DNA of 64,000 nucleotides from Paragordius varius (taxonomy: Eukaryota > Nematomorpha), in the NCBI GenBank assembly GCA_964247055.1, contig OZ176050.1:11408001-11472000 (forward strand), in the 5' to 3' direction. Below are positions 50,887 through 62,900 of the stretch, in pieces (within the stretch, counting starts at the first letter, position 1; each line of letters opens with the position of its first letter). The notes below the pieces were generated by a model. That model had not been told where the DNA came from. It saw only the letters and a program-made list of their open reading frames with translations, and searched no databases. The position numbers and the translations under genes are program-made.

Positions 50887-52415
50887 TCACCATAAATAAT
50901 TTAATATCCATATATCTTTTAACATGCTATACATATGATAGATACTCCTTACTCAGCATCTATCATCAAAGAAACGCTTGACTAAAATTGTTGCCTTTTA
51001 ACAGGCAATACGAAAAATCTTTCTCGAATTTTTACAGTCTCATACCGTGGGCAAAAAAATACAATCGAAAAAATATTTTTGTGGACTTTGTTTTTTTTTG
51101 AAAAAAATGGCATTTTACGGGGGGAGCGGATAAAAAGAGGGCCTAAATCAAAAAAGTGGCTCGACTATGTTCGGCGCAATCGAAAATGAGTAAACAAAAA
51201 TCATATTTGAAATTGAATGGTCCAACACGTTCTCCAAAAAATTGACTTAACCCATTTTTCACACGGGATGGGCCCAAACTGGGGACCTAATTCCAAAAAA
51301 TGGCGAAGCTATTGTCGGGACATTTATCAATGATTAAATTTTTTCGATGTTTGGATTTGAATGGGTTCACCAGTTTTCCGGAAACAGATCACAAAGTTAT
51401 ATGAAAAATAAGTTTTTAGCGGGTAGCTCCTTACCCAGCAGCTATCATCAAATAAACGGTGGACTAAAATTTTTGCCTTTTAACAGGGAATACGTGGAAT
51501 CTTTATTGAATTTTTACGGTCTCATACCTAAGGCGAAAAATCGATTTTAAAAAATATTTCTGTGGACTTTGTTTTTTGAAAAAAATGGCATTTTACGGGG
51601 GGAGCGGGTAAAAAGAGGGCCTAAATCAAAAAAGTGGCTCGGCTATGTTCGGCGCAATCGAAAATGAGTAAACAAAAATCATATTTGAAATTGAATGGTC
51701 CAACACGTTCTCCAAAAAATTGACTTAACCCATTTTTCACACGGGATGGGCCCAAACTGGGGACCTAATTCCAAAAAATGGCGAAGCTATTGTCGGGACA
51801 TTTATTAATGATTAAATTTTTTCGATGTTTGGATTTGAATGGGTTCACCAGTTTTCCGGAAACAGATCACAAAGTTATATGAAAAATAAGTTTTTAGCGG
51901 GTAGCTCCTTACCCAGCAGCTATCATCAAATAAACGGTGGACTAAAATTTTTGCCTTTTAACAGGGAATACGTGGAATCTTTATTGAATTTTTACGGTCT
52001 CATACCTAAGGCGAAAAATCGATTTTAAAAAATATTTCTGTGGACTTTGTTTTTTGAAAAAAATGGCATTTTACGGGGGGAGCGGGTAAAAAGAGGGCCT
52101 AAATCAAAAAAGTGGCTCGGCTATGTTCGGCGCAATCGAAAATAAGTAAACAAAAATCATATTTGAAATTGAATGGTCCAACACGTTCTCCGGAAAATTG
52201 TCTCAAAAACACGATTTTGTGGACTTGTGTTAAAAAAACCCGTTTTTCATACGGGGTGGGCCCGAACTGGGGGCCTATTTCAAAAAAAGGGCGAAGCTAT
52301 TGTCGGGACATTTATTAATGATTATATTTTTTCGATATTTGGATTTGATTGGGTCAACCGGTTTTCCTGTACCAGATCACAAAGCCAGCATTTTCCATTT
52401 TTATAAATATATAGA
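50727..52415 (-). mobile_element. Helitron with internal 478-bp tandem units
   Basis: Read on the minus strand it starts TCTATATATTTATAAAAATG (5' TC, preceded by A at 52416) and ends CACGCTAG followed by T. A GCTGC-gta-GCAGC hairpin (50743-50755) lies 12 nt before CTAG, the standard Helitron 3' terminus. A second hairpin (GAAGTCC/GGACTTC, 50761-50777) adjoins a G-tract. The interior has three head-to-tail copies of a 478-bp unit (for example gatttgaatgggttcaccag at 51353 and 51831, and a diverged third near 52340). No Rep/helicase frame is present. Identical 67-residue frames at 51347 and 51825 are by-products of the tandem repeat. Confidence 0.85.
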
Positions 52416-54487
52416 TAACATCACCGTTTATATCGTTTCCATCATGCTCAAAATAGTATAAAAGGGAATTTTACGTTTATTTTGAGAGAACGGTTAATTT
52501 TAAAAGAGCCAAAAAAATTGGGACTTTTAGAGCCACATCTAAAAATTAAAAATTTTTAAAACATTGTTTTTATATGGAGTTTATGTTATATTTTAGTGAT
52601 ATTTTTTGAAATTATACATTTAGCATTCACCAAAAAATATATTTGAAAAATTGCGCCCCTTTTGCAATTTTATACGGAGCACTTACTGTAAATAACTTTT
52701 TTTAATAACTCGTAAAGGTTCAAACCAAAAGCACCATGATAATCCTGATATTTTCCTATCAGAATATATATATATATATATATATTTCATCAGGATATTT
52801 TTAACTGTGGAATATTCCACACCGATGGTTTAAAAACAAGGCAAAGTATGTTTTAATTTTGTACTGCGTTCAAGTTAAAAATATCTGATCACATTACAAT
52901 AAGGGAATTTACGAAAGCCATGGTCGGGCAATTTTTATTAGCCCCCGTCCGCTCCTGATAAATGACTTTTCATGTGAAGTTTGATAAAAAATAATATTTT
53001 GAGGAAATTTCCTCCAAGAGAGTGGTTTTAGCCATTTCTATTGTAAAGGCAAATCTTTTATTTGAGTGCTTTTCTTAAATTAGATGCTGGGTAGGGCTCA
53101 ACCATAGTATACGCCACACCATGCATTGGCTTGAAAATTTTCGGAAACTCACCAGAAGGATTTATTAATACTTTAAGGTATTTCCTGTATAAAATAAAGT
53201 CCAGCGCTTTTATAAACCACTGGATAGGGATCCACCCTCTGACCATATGAAATTAATGTGGCTGATTCGGATTATGAGATTATATGTAAATAATGGTTTT
53301 AGATATTTCCGTATAAAGGCAAAATTGTTGGTCAAAATGACGGCCAAAATCTCAGACCTAGTAACAAGGCACAATGCCTACCGCAACATTGCAAAAATAA
53401 GAAAATTAGTGTAGTGTAAAATCCTTCATACCAGGAGATTCTAAACTATCTTTTTAGTTGAAAATTGAATTTAATGATCTCGATACACCCAATAGCTTCA
53501 CCATAGATTTGGTCGGCAAAATTATATAACAAATCCAAACAACCAATGGCAGTCAAAACGCGGCCCTTATTTAAATGGCCGTGAATTATTGAGTTATTTT
53601 TAAATTGCTATTAGAAATAACTCGTTAATTTTGACATTTATTTATTTTTAAGTAAATAATTTAGGTTTAGATATTTTGTGGTAATTTCCTTAACCCATAT
53701 AAATTTATTTTATTGAATTGGCTTTTTTGAAACCTTGGCGATTCGTTTTAAGCATGCGCGTTTTGTTGAAAAAGTCATGTATTTAAAACTGATTCCAATT
53801 TACGATAAAGAAAATCTTAAAAAATAAAGGTATAGTGAATTTAGGCAAGTTGTGTCAAATATGAAAATATAATAAAATATGAAATAATATTTCTTTTTCC
53901 CACACAAGTTATGCATGGATTCAAAAAATTTGCCTCATGATATTAAACCATATTCAAATTGTCGGTTAATGTTAAATTATGTGGCACAAGAGACATATTA
54001 GCTGGATGTGTATGCGACCCGCAAAAAATATCGGAGTATAAATATCTGAACATCACGATGCAACAACTGGCCTTGAGACAAAAAATATATTCGGGGCGTC
54101 TGAATTTTCGGTGTATACCACTCATCTTAACTATTGGAAATGGACATGTGAAATTTTACTATATTGTTTATTACATGTTAAAACCATTTTCTGCTATTAT
54201 CAAACCAACATTTAATTGTTAGCCTATATAACACAAATGATTTAATTTTTAAATATATACATCTAGAATAATTAGTGAAATGAGAATTGTCTTAAGATAA
54301 CAGGTAAGAAAATGTAATTTGTGTAAGGGAAACGCTGTTTTATAGTATTTTTCCCAACGTTTAAATAGTTAAAGAAACCGAAAACTACGTATTTGCTAAA
54401 TCAGCGAATAGCCAAAAAAGCTTTGTAAAAACCACAAGCATCTAAATATTATTAAAAAGCAATTTTAGAGATCATGTGAAATAAAAA
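52416..54487. other. Intergenic, decayed Helitron-like sequence
   Basis: 52860-53400 shares phrases with the interior of the 20-22 kb Helitron (ttccgtataaaggcaaaatt / ccccatataaaggcgatttt). 52763-52786 is a TA microsatellite. I see no gene; frames at 53058-53246 and 53943-54222 have no recognisable homology. Confidence 0.4.
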
Positions 54488-57400
54488 TTAATAATAAGGT
54501 ATTAATTTATATATTGCTACACTTTCATCAAGAAGTGATAATGGATAAATAATGGTGGTTGATAAGTCAATAGTATTATTGTTGCTAATGTTATCCAATT
54601 CGGGCATATTCAATATATTTTGTAGTTTGTAACTGCATTGTTTCGCTTGACATTTGATTCCAAGTTTAGAATATGACAAGTTCATTGCCTCTTCCATATT
54701 ATCTTTTTTATTCCAAACAAATGAGTTAGGGTTATAAAACATCATGGCCCAAGCATGTGGCTTATATAGTCCAAGCATTTTAATCCAAATTTCAATATTG
54801 TGCTATGATTCAAATAAAATACATATAAACAATTTGTTTTATATATAAAAAATAATTTAGGTATGTTTGTGAGGTAAATTAAATCGCCCAATTAATGTAT
54901 AAATACCAGGAATGAAACCGGAAATGTTTTAGAATCAAAAGAAAAACTGAAACTATTCATAGTCCCAAATATATGATTTATTTTAATTTTTTACCATGTT
55001 TTATATTTTTGATTATATCAATTTTAATATTATTTAGCATTATAAAGTAGTACGAGTTAATCTCTATAATTTAACCAAATTTAGTGATGTAGCGTAATAA
55101 AACGTATATTGTTAAATTTTGCAATACTATCCTTTAGCAAATAAGATAGCGACCCCCATAAGTAACGGACACGAAATTATGCTGAATCCAGATGGAGAAT
55201 GCTTATATTAGTAATAAACAAAAAAACGAACAAAAAAATACGCCTGACCAATGCCAACCTAATCATATGGTATGAAAGATGAACAATGATGAAAGGGGGT
55301 GAGAAAAATTACAGCGTATGTATTTTTCTGTTGGAGAAAATCTTAACCTAACATGGAAGAATAGGATACCCCACCAAGACCTTTTTCTATAAATCATGAA
55401 ACAAAAGTTATCCAATATCGGCCATGTTATAAGTGGGAACTCCCAAAAAGTTAACGATTAAAGCAGAAAGCGAGCACCAATATGTGCTCGCTGGGTAGAT
55501 GACCTTTTTAAGTTCACAAATTCTCCCTACTAACATTAACACAAATGACATAAAATAGATAGAAATGGATGAAATATTCATATGATATTACTCAAGATTG
55601 GCAACTACTGTAAGCATAAAATCAAAAAAGTATTTTTATGATATTTTTTAAAAAATGTAGCATCCAAATTTTTTGCAAATTATTTTAAAGATTATTTTAG
55701 TTGAAACATGTCAACTGTATTAATAAAAATATTAAACCAAAAATTCAATAAAGTGCAACAAATGTTTAAAGTGGGTACATAAAAAATGCTCCACTTTAAA
55801 AAGTTTATATGATAATAAAAACTTTATTTGCTCTCCGTGCAGTACAACAAACACAATAACCATAAAATCTCCTTCCCCCGAGTCCTCCACTTTATTCGAA
55901 TTTGTCGACAAATTTACATACCTAGGTGATACTTTAGATGCTGGTGGTGGTATAGAATCAGCCTTATATCAAAGCCGCCTGGAAAAAGTATCATATACAG
56001 TCTTATTCAACCAATAAAAAACAAAAAAGGCAGACTTTATAAAACCTGGCAATCCACCATTCAAGAAGACCTAGATTATCTCAATATCGACGAACAAGCA
56101 GAAGACAAAAACAAATGGAAAACTACACGCTTACCTCCTTTGAAAGGAGAAAATAGGGTATAAAGGTGATATAAACCAAAAAAACTATATTATGAAATTA
56201 TGGAACCAAAACCAGATACATTTTTTAAAAAATATTTAAAACCGTCTCCGTAACCATTCAACCAAAACTGTTTACAAAAACATTATGTGTTAAAGAATCG
56301 AAACAAAAAATGACTTAGTTGAACGGTACCGGTTCCGATCCCTTTTAACATCCAATATTAACTAAAGAATGAAAATAAATTTTGATAAACTTTATAAACT
56401 CTGTGGCCCATGTAACCAAGATCGTCTTGATTCAATTCAATGAGTTGCTTATGTTGTAAGATTTCGACAGTTTTTGCATCCAATGCCTCAACATCATTAG
56501 ACATGATTAATGGTACGGACATAAAAGACCAAATCGCCATTTGTGTTAACATTTGATTGTAATTCATCCCTGAATTCCCAATAACCAGCTAAAATTATTT
56601 TGATAAAAACGTTTAAAAATTTATACCATGTCAAATAACATAGGCAATTTTTGGGTAATTGGTTATCATGTCTTGAAAAAATTTTAATCAGTTATGAAAA
56701 AAATAATTACACATCAAAAGTTTCTAAATCAAAGGAGCTAAAATAATATTGTCAATATTCAATGTTTTAATTCATAATATTAATTTATCAGTGTTTAAAA
56801 CACAGTGTGCTACCATTTTTCCTAACATCATTACATCCAAAACATTATATAAAAAATAAAATTCGTAGAATCAATAACGAGAAAAGTTTCGGAGGCCTAA
56901 TGAATGCAAACAATTTTTTCGTATTATCATCTTTTTTGATATAGAAAAATGTTTTAAAAATTTTATTTATACTTGATCAGCATCAAACCAACGGTTCGGT
57001 CCGTGATAAGGTACAAATGTGTGTCCATACTCACTGTAATACCTTATGATACCGCTAACACTTGGCCAATTGGTAGCAATGTCATAAAAGTTACGCCAAG
57101 TATGAGCATGTTTTCCAATATACCTATAATCAGGCTAAAAAGATATTTAAAATAAAAATAAAATTAAATTTTTGTAAATGTATTTGATGTGGTCTGAAAC
57201 ACAGTAAAAATAAATTTAAACCATTTTTTTTAATAAAGATAATCATACCTTTTAAACTTTAATTTTCTCTATAAAAACTATATAAATATATTAAATTTAA
57301 TATATGAGTGTAACAATTTACTTCTCTATTTCCCATGCAAAAAAACGATGAGTTATATTTGATCAATATTTTAAAATGATTGTCTTTTAAAAAAACATTT

Positions 57401-59352
57401 ATCGATCAAAATTTTTACTGTCAAGCTTAATATAAAACATACAAGCATTGTAAAAAACCAAACTTATCAAAAGAATGCAATAAAGTGATATATTTACCTG
57501 AATGTGAGCAAGAAACTGATAAAATGGCCAGCTAAAAGAGTAAACCATATTTCTACCGGTTTTATTCAAAAAATAGCTCATCATTGCATAACCTATAAGT
57601 AAAAACTATATCAAGCATTTTTTTAAATAAACTATTTCCAATAATTAAAAATATCTCCAAATTATTTTATTTTATGTTCTCATTATTAAATTTATTTTTT
57701 TCAGATTAAATAAATTACCAAAAACAACCGAGTAAATTTAAATATAAGCTTATTCAGGCGAATTATATTGTAATGTATTCACATAATTATATATAAATTC
57801 AATAATTTCACGTTTTTAGCATTTTAAAAAATGATATGCGCATTTACGACGAATTTATACATTCCACATTTACTACTAATTTGCATTTTAGTTATTTAAG
57901 TGTTAATATTACTGACAAAAAAAAAACGAAAGCAATATAACACATATCTCGCATAATTGAACAAGAAATACATGAATTAACCCATTTTTCTGTTTTTAAA
58001 TCACATTACAAAAGTTTATGGATAGAAATGATTAAAATACGATTAACTAAAACAAAACTAAAAACCAGTATCCATTAGAGTAGTATCTGTGAAACAACCA
58101 TCAACCTTGATAAAATCAACGTGCCATTCAGCCATAGTGAGCGCATCGATTTCCATTGTGTGCATTGAACCCGGGGTATGTCCCATACAAGTCGTTTCAC
58201 CATAACTTAGGTAAAGGCCAAACTTTAAACCTAGTTTATGGATCTGTAATACAATATGGCTATGTACATTAAATATTAATAAATTACAGACAAACGTAAA
58301 ACATAAAAGACAAATATCTTTTAAGGAGAAACCAATAAATTATTTTTTTTAATATAACTTATCGTTTTGGGTCGCAAAATAGAGAATAGCCAAGTAATTA
58401 TGCCTGAACTCTAATAGTTTAGTAATGGAATTATAGAGGGAAAAACCAAGGTTAAAAAGTATGGTTTTCCTTTAAGTTTTGTATTTATATTCAATTTTTG
58501 CATAGCTTGTTACAAATTTTTCATATGAAACTGTGTAAAATTAATATTTTTACCCTTATTTTATCCACTTTAATTTCGTTAATATTGCAAAATATCGGTT
58601 ACGCTCTTAAGAAACTAATCAATCAATTAATTTCATATAGAATAAAATCCAAAAATATTATTTAAGTCATTTATTATCTAAAAAGTACATATTATTGAAG
58701 TTTTAAAAAAGCTGAATTTTTTATCTCAACTGAATCAAAGTTCCAAAAAGAATGATCTAATTAGCTAAATATATTTTTTTTATTTTATGCACAAGTTTTG
58801 CGAAAGCATCAAAATATATAAAATAGATAATCATTCAATAATTTAACATTAGAGTTTTTTACAAGTTATATTTTTTTTAAAAAATTGTTATCTATATTTT
58901 TTATTTAAATATCAATTATTTATTTTAATTACGTGATCTGCGATATATTTCATCCCATTTGGAAAACGCACAGGATCTGGAACAAGTTTGCCTAAAGGAT
59001 CTCTGGACTTTAATGCCCAACAATCATCAATACATATATATTCATAGCCAAATTTTAAAAAGCCACGATTTATTATCGAATTAGCAGTTTTAATAAAAAG
59101 TTTTTCGCTATAATTAATTATTCAATACCTTATACAATTGTTAGGATCATTCTGACAATCAATATTACACATATATTTTCCCCAGGCCATCCAACCCATG
59201 GGGGGTTTTTTAGCGCTATCAGCCTTAAAACCCTGACTACATTTACATAACAAAAGCACTAAACAAATCTTAAAAATATACAGCTTGCATGTGCTTTCGA
59301 CAAGATCCAAATGGTGTAGTGATTGAATAACACTTGGATACAACACATTCAT
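54488..59352 (-). CDS. GH27 alpha-galactosidase / alpha-N-acetylgalactosaminidase
   Basis: Lysosomal or secreted retaining glycosidase that removes terminal alpha-linked galactose or N-acetylgalactosamine. Seven exons: 59352-59129, 59107-58933, 58243-58066, 57592-57498, 57134-56973, 56588-56391, 54802-54488 (1,347 nt, 448 residues, in frame to the stop). The N-terminus has a hydrophobic segment (YIFKICLVLLLC) typical of a signal peptide, then PPMGWMAWGKYMCNIDC. Catalytic parts: FIKVDGC (nucleophile Asp) and RWFDADQLVIGN (acid/base Asp; the usual form is WNDPDM). The 2-position recognition loop reads YSFSWPFY; human NAGA has FSCSWPAY and GLA YSCEWPLY, so the Ser favours the NAGA-like side but Phe is unusual. 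Which substrate is preferred is not settled. Intron 1 is 21 nt. Confidence 0.92.
55370..56140 (+). mobile_element. LINE reverse-transcriptase remnants in GH27 intron 6
   Basis: Two pieces in the last intron, antisense to the gene. 55440-55530: RAPICARWVDDLFKFTNSPY (family GRPxxRWxDDLxKxAGSxW), preceded by a QKLSNIGHV fragment. 55865-56135: FVDKFTYLGDTLDAGGGIES (family VxxFxYLGxxLxxDGG) followed by LYKTWQSTIQEDLDYLNIDE and AEDKNKWKTTRLPP (family TWxxTIxKDLxxLxLxxxxAxDRxKWR). The pieces are frame-broken and come from at least two LINE copies. Confidence 0.65.
59108..59128 (-). other. 21-nt intron 1 of the GH27 gene
   Basis: GTATTG...TATAG joining NNCI(S) to SEKLFIKTANSII; human NAGA reads KNCISEKLF without gap. 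Retention puts a TGA in frame. This is the shortest intron in the window. Confidence 0.9.
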
Positions 59353-59996
59353 TTTAGTCCTTCGATAAATTGGGGTAGTTAAATACCCCAGGCCTGTTTA
59401 GAATTAAATTTTTTAAAAATATGAAAGGAATCGAAACCATTACAAAATTGTGCACTTTTATAAAATTAATAAACCGAAATTGTAAAAAAATTATATTCAA
59501 AAATACTTGATATTACTTATTTTAAGCTAAAACCGAAAGGTAAAAATTTAGTCAACGTGACATGTGTGCAATGGTAAAATGGAAAAATAATACAAAATAA
59601 ACCGCTTTTTCTATTTTCATCAATGTTAGATATAATTCATATAAAAAATAAGCTTTAATTTTACCCTTAAAATAAATGAAGACGATATTTTGCAAAATTT
59701 TGGCAAAATAAAAATGGCGTCTAAGTAGTTTGAGATGGAACTTTTTTTTCAAAACAAAATTTTATCCAGATATTTTGGCATATTTATATTTTTTATGAGG
59801 ATAGAGGCATAAATTTAAATTTGGACCGTTTCCTTTAGTAGTTTTTTGAAAATCCTCATTCATATAAAAAAATACTGAAACGGTCCCAAATTAAAATGCG
59901 TTTACGCCAAAATATCTAAATAAAATTTCGTTTTAACACTTCGATTCAAATTGGGGTATCTAAATACCCCAGACTAAATTTAAATTAAAATATCCC
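59353..59996. other. Short flank between GH27 start and the satellite
   Basis: Should hold the GH27 promoter. Two direct copies (59355-59410 and 59938-59993) of a segment with the palindrome-like 'ggggtatctaaatacccc' bracket it, and a foldback element lies inside. No gene. Confidence 0.6.
59751..59935. mobile_element. 185-bp foldback/MITE
   Basis: The outer arms (aaaattttatccagatattt with ttggca, and the mirrored cgccaaaatatctaaataaa) plus inner arms (aaatttggaccgtttc / gaaacggtcccaaatt) make an almost continuous inverted repeat. It has no coding capacity. Confidence 0.75.
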
Positions 59997-62900
59997 CGCA
60001 TTATGGTTAATATAATTGAATGTTAAAATATACAGGCTGAATGAAAACAATCATAGTATGAATATGGATATAATTTGGTTGTTAAAATATAATGGTTGAA
60101 TGTAAACAATACCCGTATGAGTATGGTTAATATAATTTGATTGTTAAAATTTTATAGTTGAATGTAAACAATACCCGTATGAGTATGGTTAATATGATTT
60201 GATTGTTAAAATTTTATGGTTAAATGCGAACAATACCCGTATGAGTATGGTTAATATAGTTTGATTGTTGAAATTTAATGGCTGAATGTAAATAATACCC
60301 GTATGATTATGGTTAATATATTTTGAATGTTAAAATATACAGGCTGAATGAAAACAATCATAGTATGAATATGGTTATAATTTGATTGTTAAAATTTTAT
60401 GGTTAAATGCGAACAATACCTGTATGAGTATGGTTAATATAGTTTGATTGTTGAAATTTAATGGCTGAATGTAAACAATATCCGTATGAGTATGGTTAAT
60501 ATAATTTGATTGGTAAAATATATTGGCTGAATGTAAACAAACCCGCATGAGTATGGTTAATAAAATTTGATTGTTATAATTTTATGGTTGAATGTAAACA
60601 ATGCCCGTATGAGTATGATTAATATAATTTGATTGTTAAAATTTAATGGCTGAATGTAAACAATACCCGTATGAGTATGGTTAATATGATTTGATTGTTA
60701 AAATATGGCTAAATACCCGTCTGAATATGTTTAATATAATTTGATTGTTAAAATTAATGGCTAAATGTAAACAATACCCGTATGAGTATGGTTAATATAA
60801 TTTGATTGTCAAAATATAATGGCTAAATGTAAACGATACCCGCATGTGTATGGTTAATATAATTTGATTGTTAAGTTTTAATGGCTATATAAACAATACC
60901 CGTATGAGCATCGTTAATATAATTTGATTGTTAATATATAATGGCAGAATGTAAACAATACCCGTATGAGTATGGTTAATATAATTTGATTGTTAATATA
61001 TAATGGCAGAATGTAAACAATACCCGTATGAGTATGGTTAATATAATTTGATTGTTAAAATATAATGGCTTAATGTAAACAAACCCGCATGATTATGGTT
61101 AATATAGTTTGATTGTTAAGTTTTAATGGCTAAATATAAACAATACCCGTATGAGTATGGTTAATATAATTTGATTGTTAAAATTAATGGCTAAATGTAA
61201 ACAATACCCGTATGAGTATGGTTAATATAATTTGATTGTTAATATATAATGGCAGAATGTAAACAATACCCGTATGAGTATGGTTAATATAATTTGTTTG
61301 TTAATATATAATGGCAGGATGTAAACAATACCCGTCTGAATATGTTTAATATAATTTAATTGTTAATATATAAAGGCAGAATGTAAACAATAGCCGTATG
61401 AGTATGGTTAATATAATTTGATTGTTAAAATTAATGGCTAAATGTAAACAATACCCGTATGGGTATGGTTAATATAATTTGTTTGTTAATATATAATGGC
61501 AGAATGTAAACAATACCCGTATGAGTATGGTTAATATAGTTTGATTGTTAAGTTTTAATGGCTAAATGTAAACAATACCCGTCTGAATATGTTTAATATA
61601 ATTTAATTGTTAATATATAATGGCAGAATGTAAACAATAGCCGTATGAGTATGGTTAATATAATTTGATTGTTAATATATAATGGCAGAATGTAAACAAT
61701 AGCCGTATAAGTATGGTTAATATAATTTGATTGTTAAAATTAATGGCTAAATGTAAACAATACCCGTATGGGTATGGTTAATATAATTTCATTGTTAAAA
61801 TTTAATGGCTAAATGTAAACAATACCCGTATGGGTATGGTTAATATAATTTCATTGTTAAAATTTAATGGTTGAATGCATACAATACCCGCATGATTATG
61901 GTTAATATAATTTCATTGTTAAAATTTAATGGTTGAATGCATACAATACCCGTATGAGTATGGTTAATATAATTTGATTGTTAAAATGTAATAGTGGAAT
62001 GTAATCAATACCCGTATGAGTATTGTTTATATAATGATATTGTTATAATATAATGGCTGAATGTAAAAAATACCCGTATGAGTATGGTTAATATAATTTG
62101 ATTGTTAAAATGTAATAGTGGAATATAATCAATACCCGTATGAGTATTGTTTATATAATGATATTGTTAAAATATAATGGCTGAATGTAAAAAATACCGG
62201 TATGAGTATGATTAATATAATTTGATTGTTAAAATGTAATAGTGGAATGTAATCAATACCCGTATGAGTATTGTTTATATAAATTTATTGTTAAAATATA
62301 ATGGCTGAATGTAAAAAATACCCGTATGAGTATGGTTAATATAATTTGATTGTTAAAATGTAATAGTGGAATGTAATCAATACCCGTATGATTATTGTTT
62401 ATATAATTATATTGTTAAAATATAATGGCTGAATGTAAAAAATACCCGTATGAGTATGATTAATATAATTTGATTGTTAAAATGTAATAGTGGAATATAA
62501 TCAATACCCGTATGAGTATTGTTTATAAAATTATATTGTTAAAATATAATGGCTGAATGTAAAAAAATACCCGTATGAGTATGATTAATATAATTTGATT
62601 GTTAAAATGTAATAGTGGAATGTAATCCATACCCGTATGAGTATGGTTAATATAATTTGATTGTTAAAATGTAATAGTGGAATGTAATCAATACCCGTAT
62701 GAGTATTGTTTATATAAATTTATTGTTAAAATATAATGGCTGAATGTAAAAAATACCCGTATGAGTATGGTTAATATAATTTGATTGTTAAAATGTAATA
62801 GTGGAATGTAATCAATACCCGTATGAGTATTGTTTATATAATTATATTGTTAAAATATAATGGCTGAATGTAAAAAATACCTGTATGAGTATGATTAATA

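Noticed and set aside
51347-52028. Two identical 67-residue plus-strand reading frames
   Set aside because: They recur exactly because they lie in the 478-bp tandem units of a Helitron; no domain and no support as genes.
53058-53246. 62-residue minus-strand frame with plausible amino-acid composition
   Set aside because: No recognisable homology; it lies in sequence resembling decayed Helitron interior.
56160-56345. MITE-like sequence ending ggtaccggttccgatccctt
   Set aside because: The wording resembles hAT ends, but I could not find a matching inverted terminus, so it is not listed as an element.
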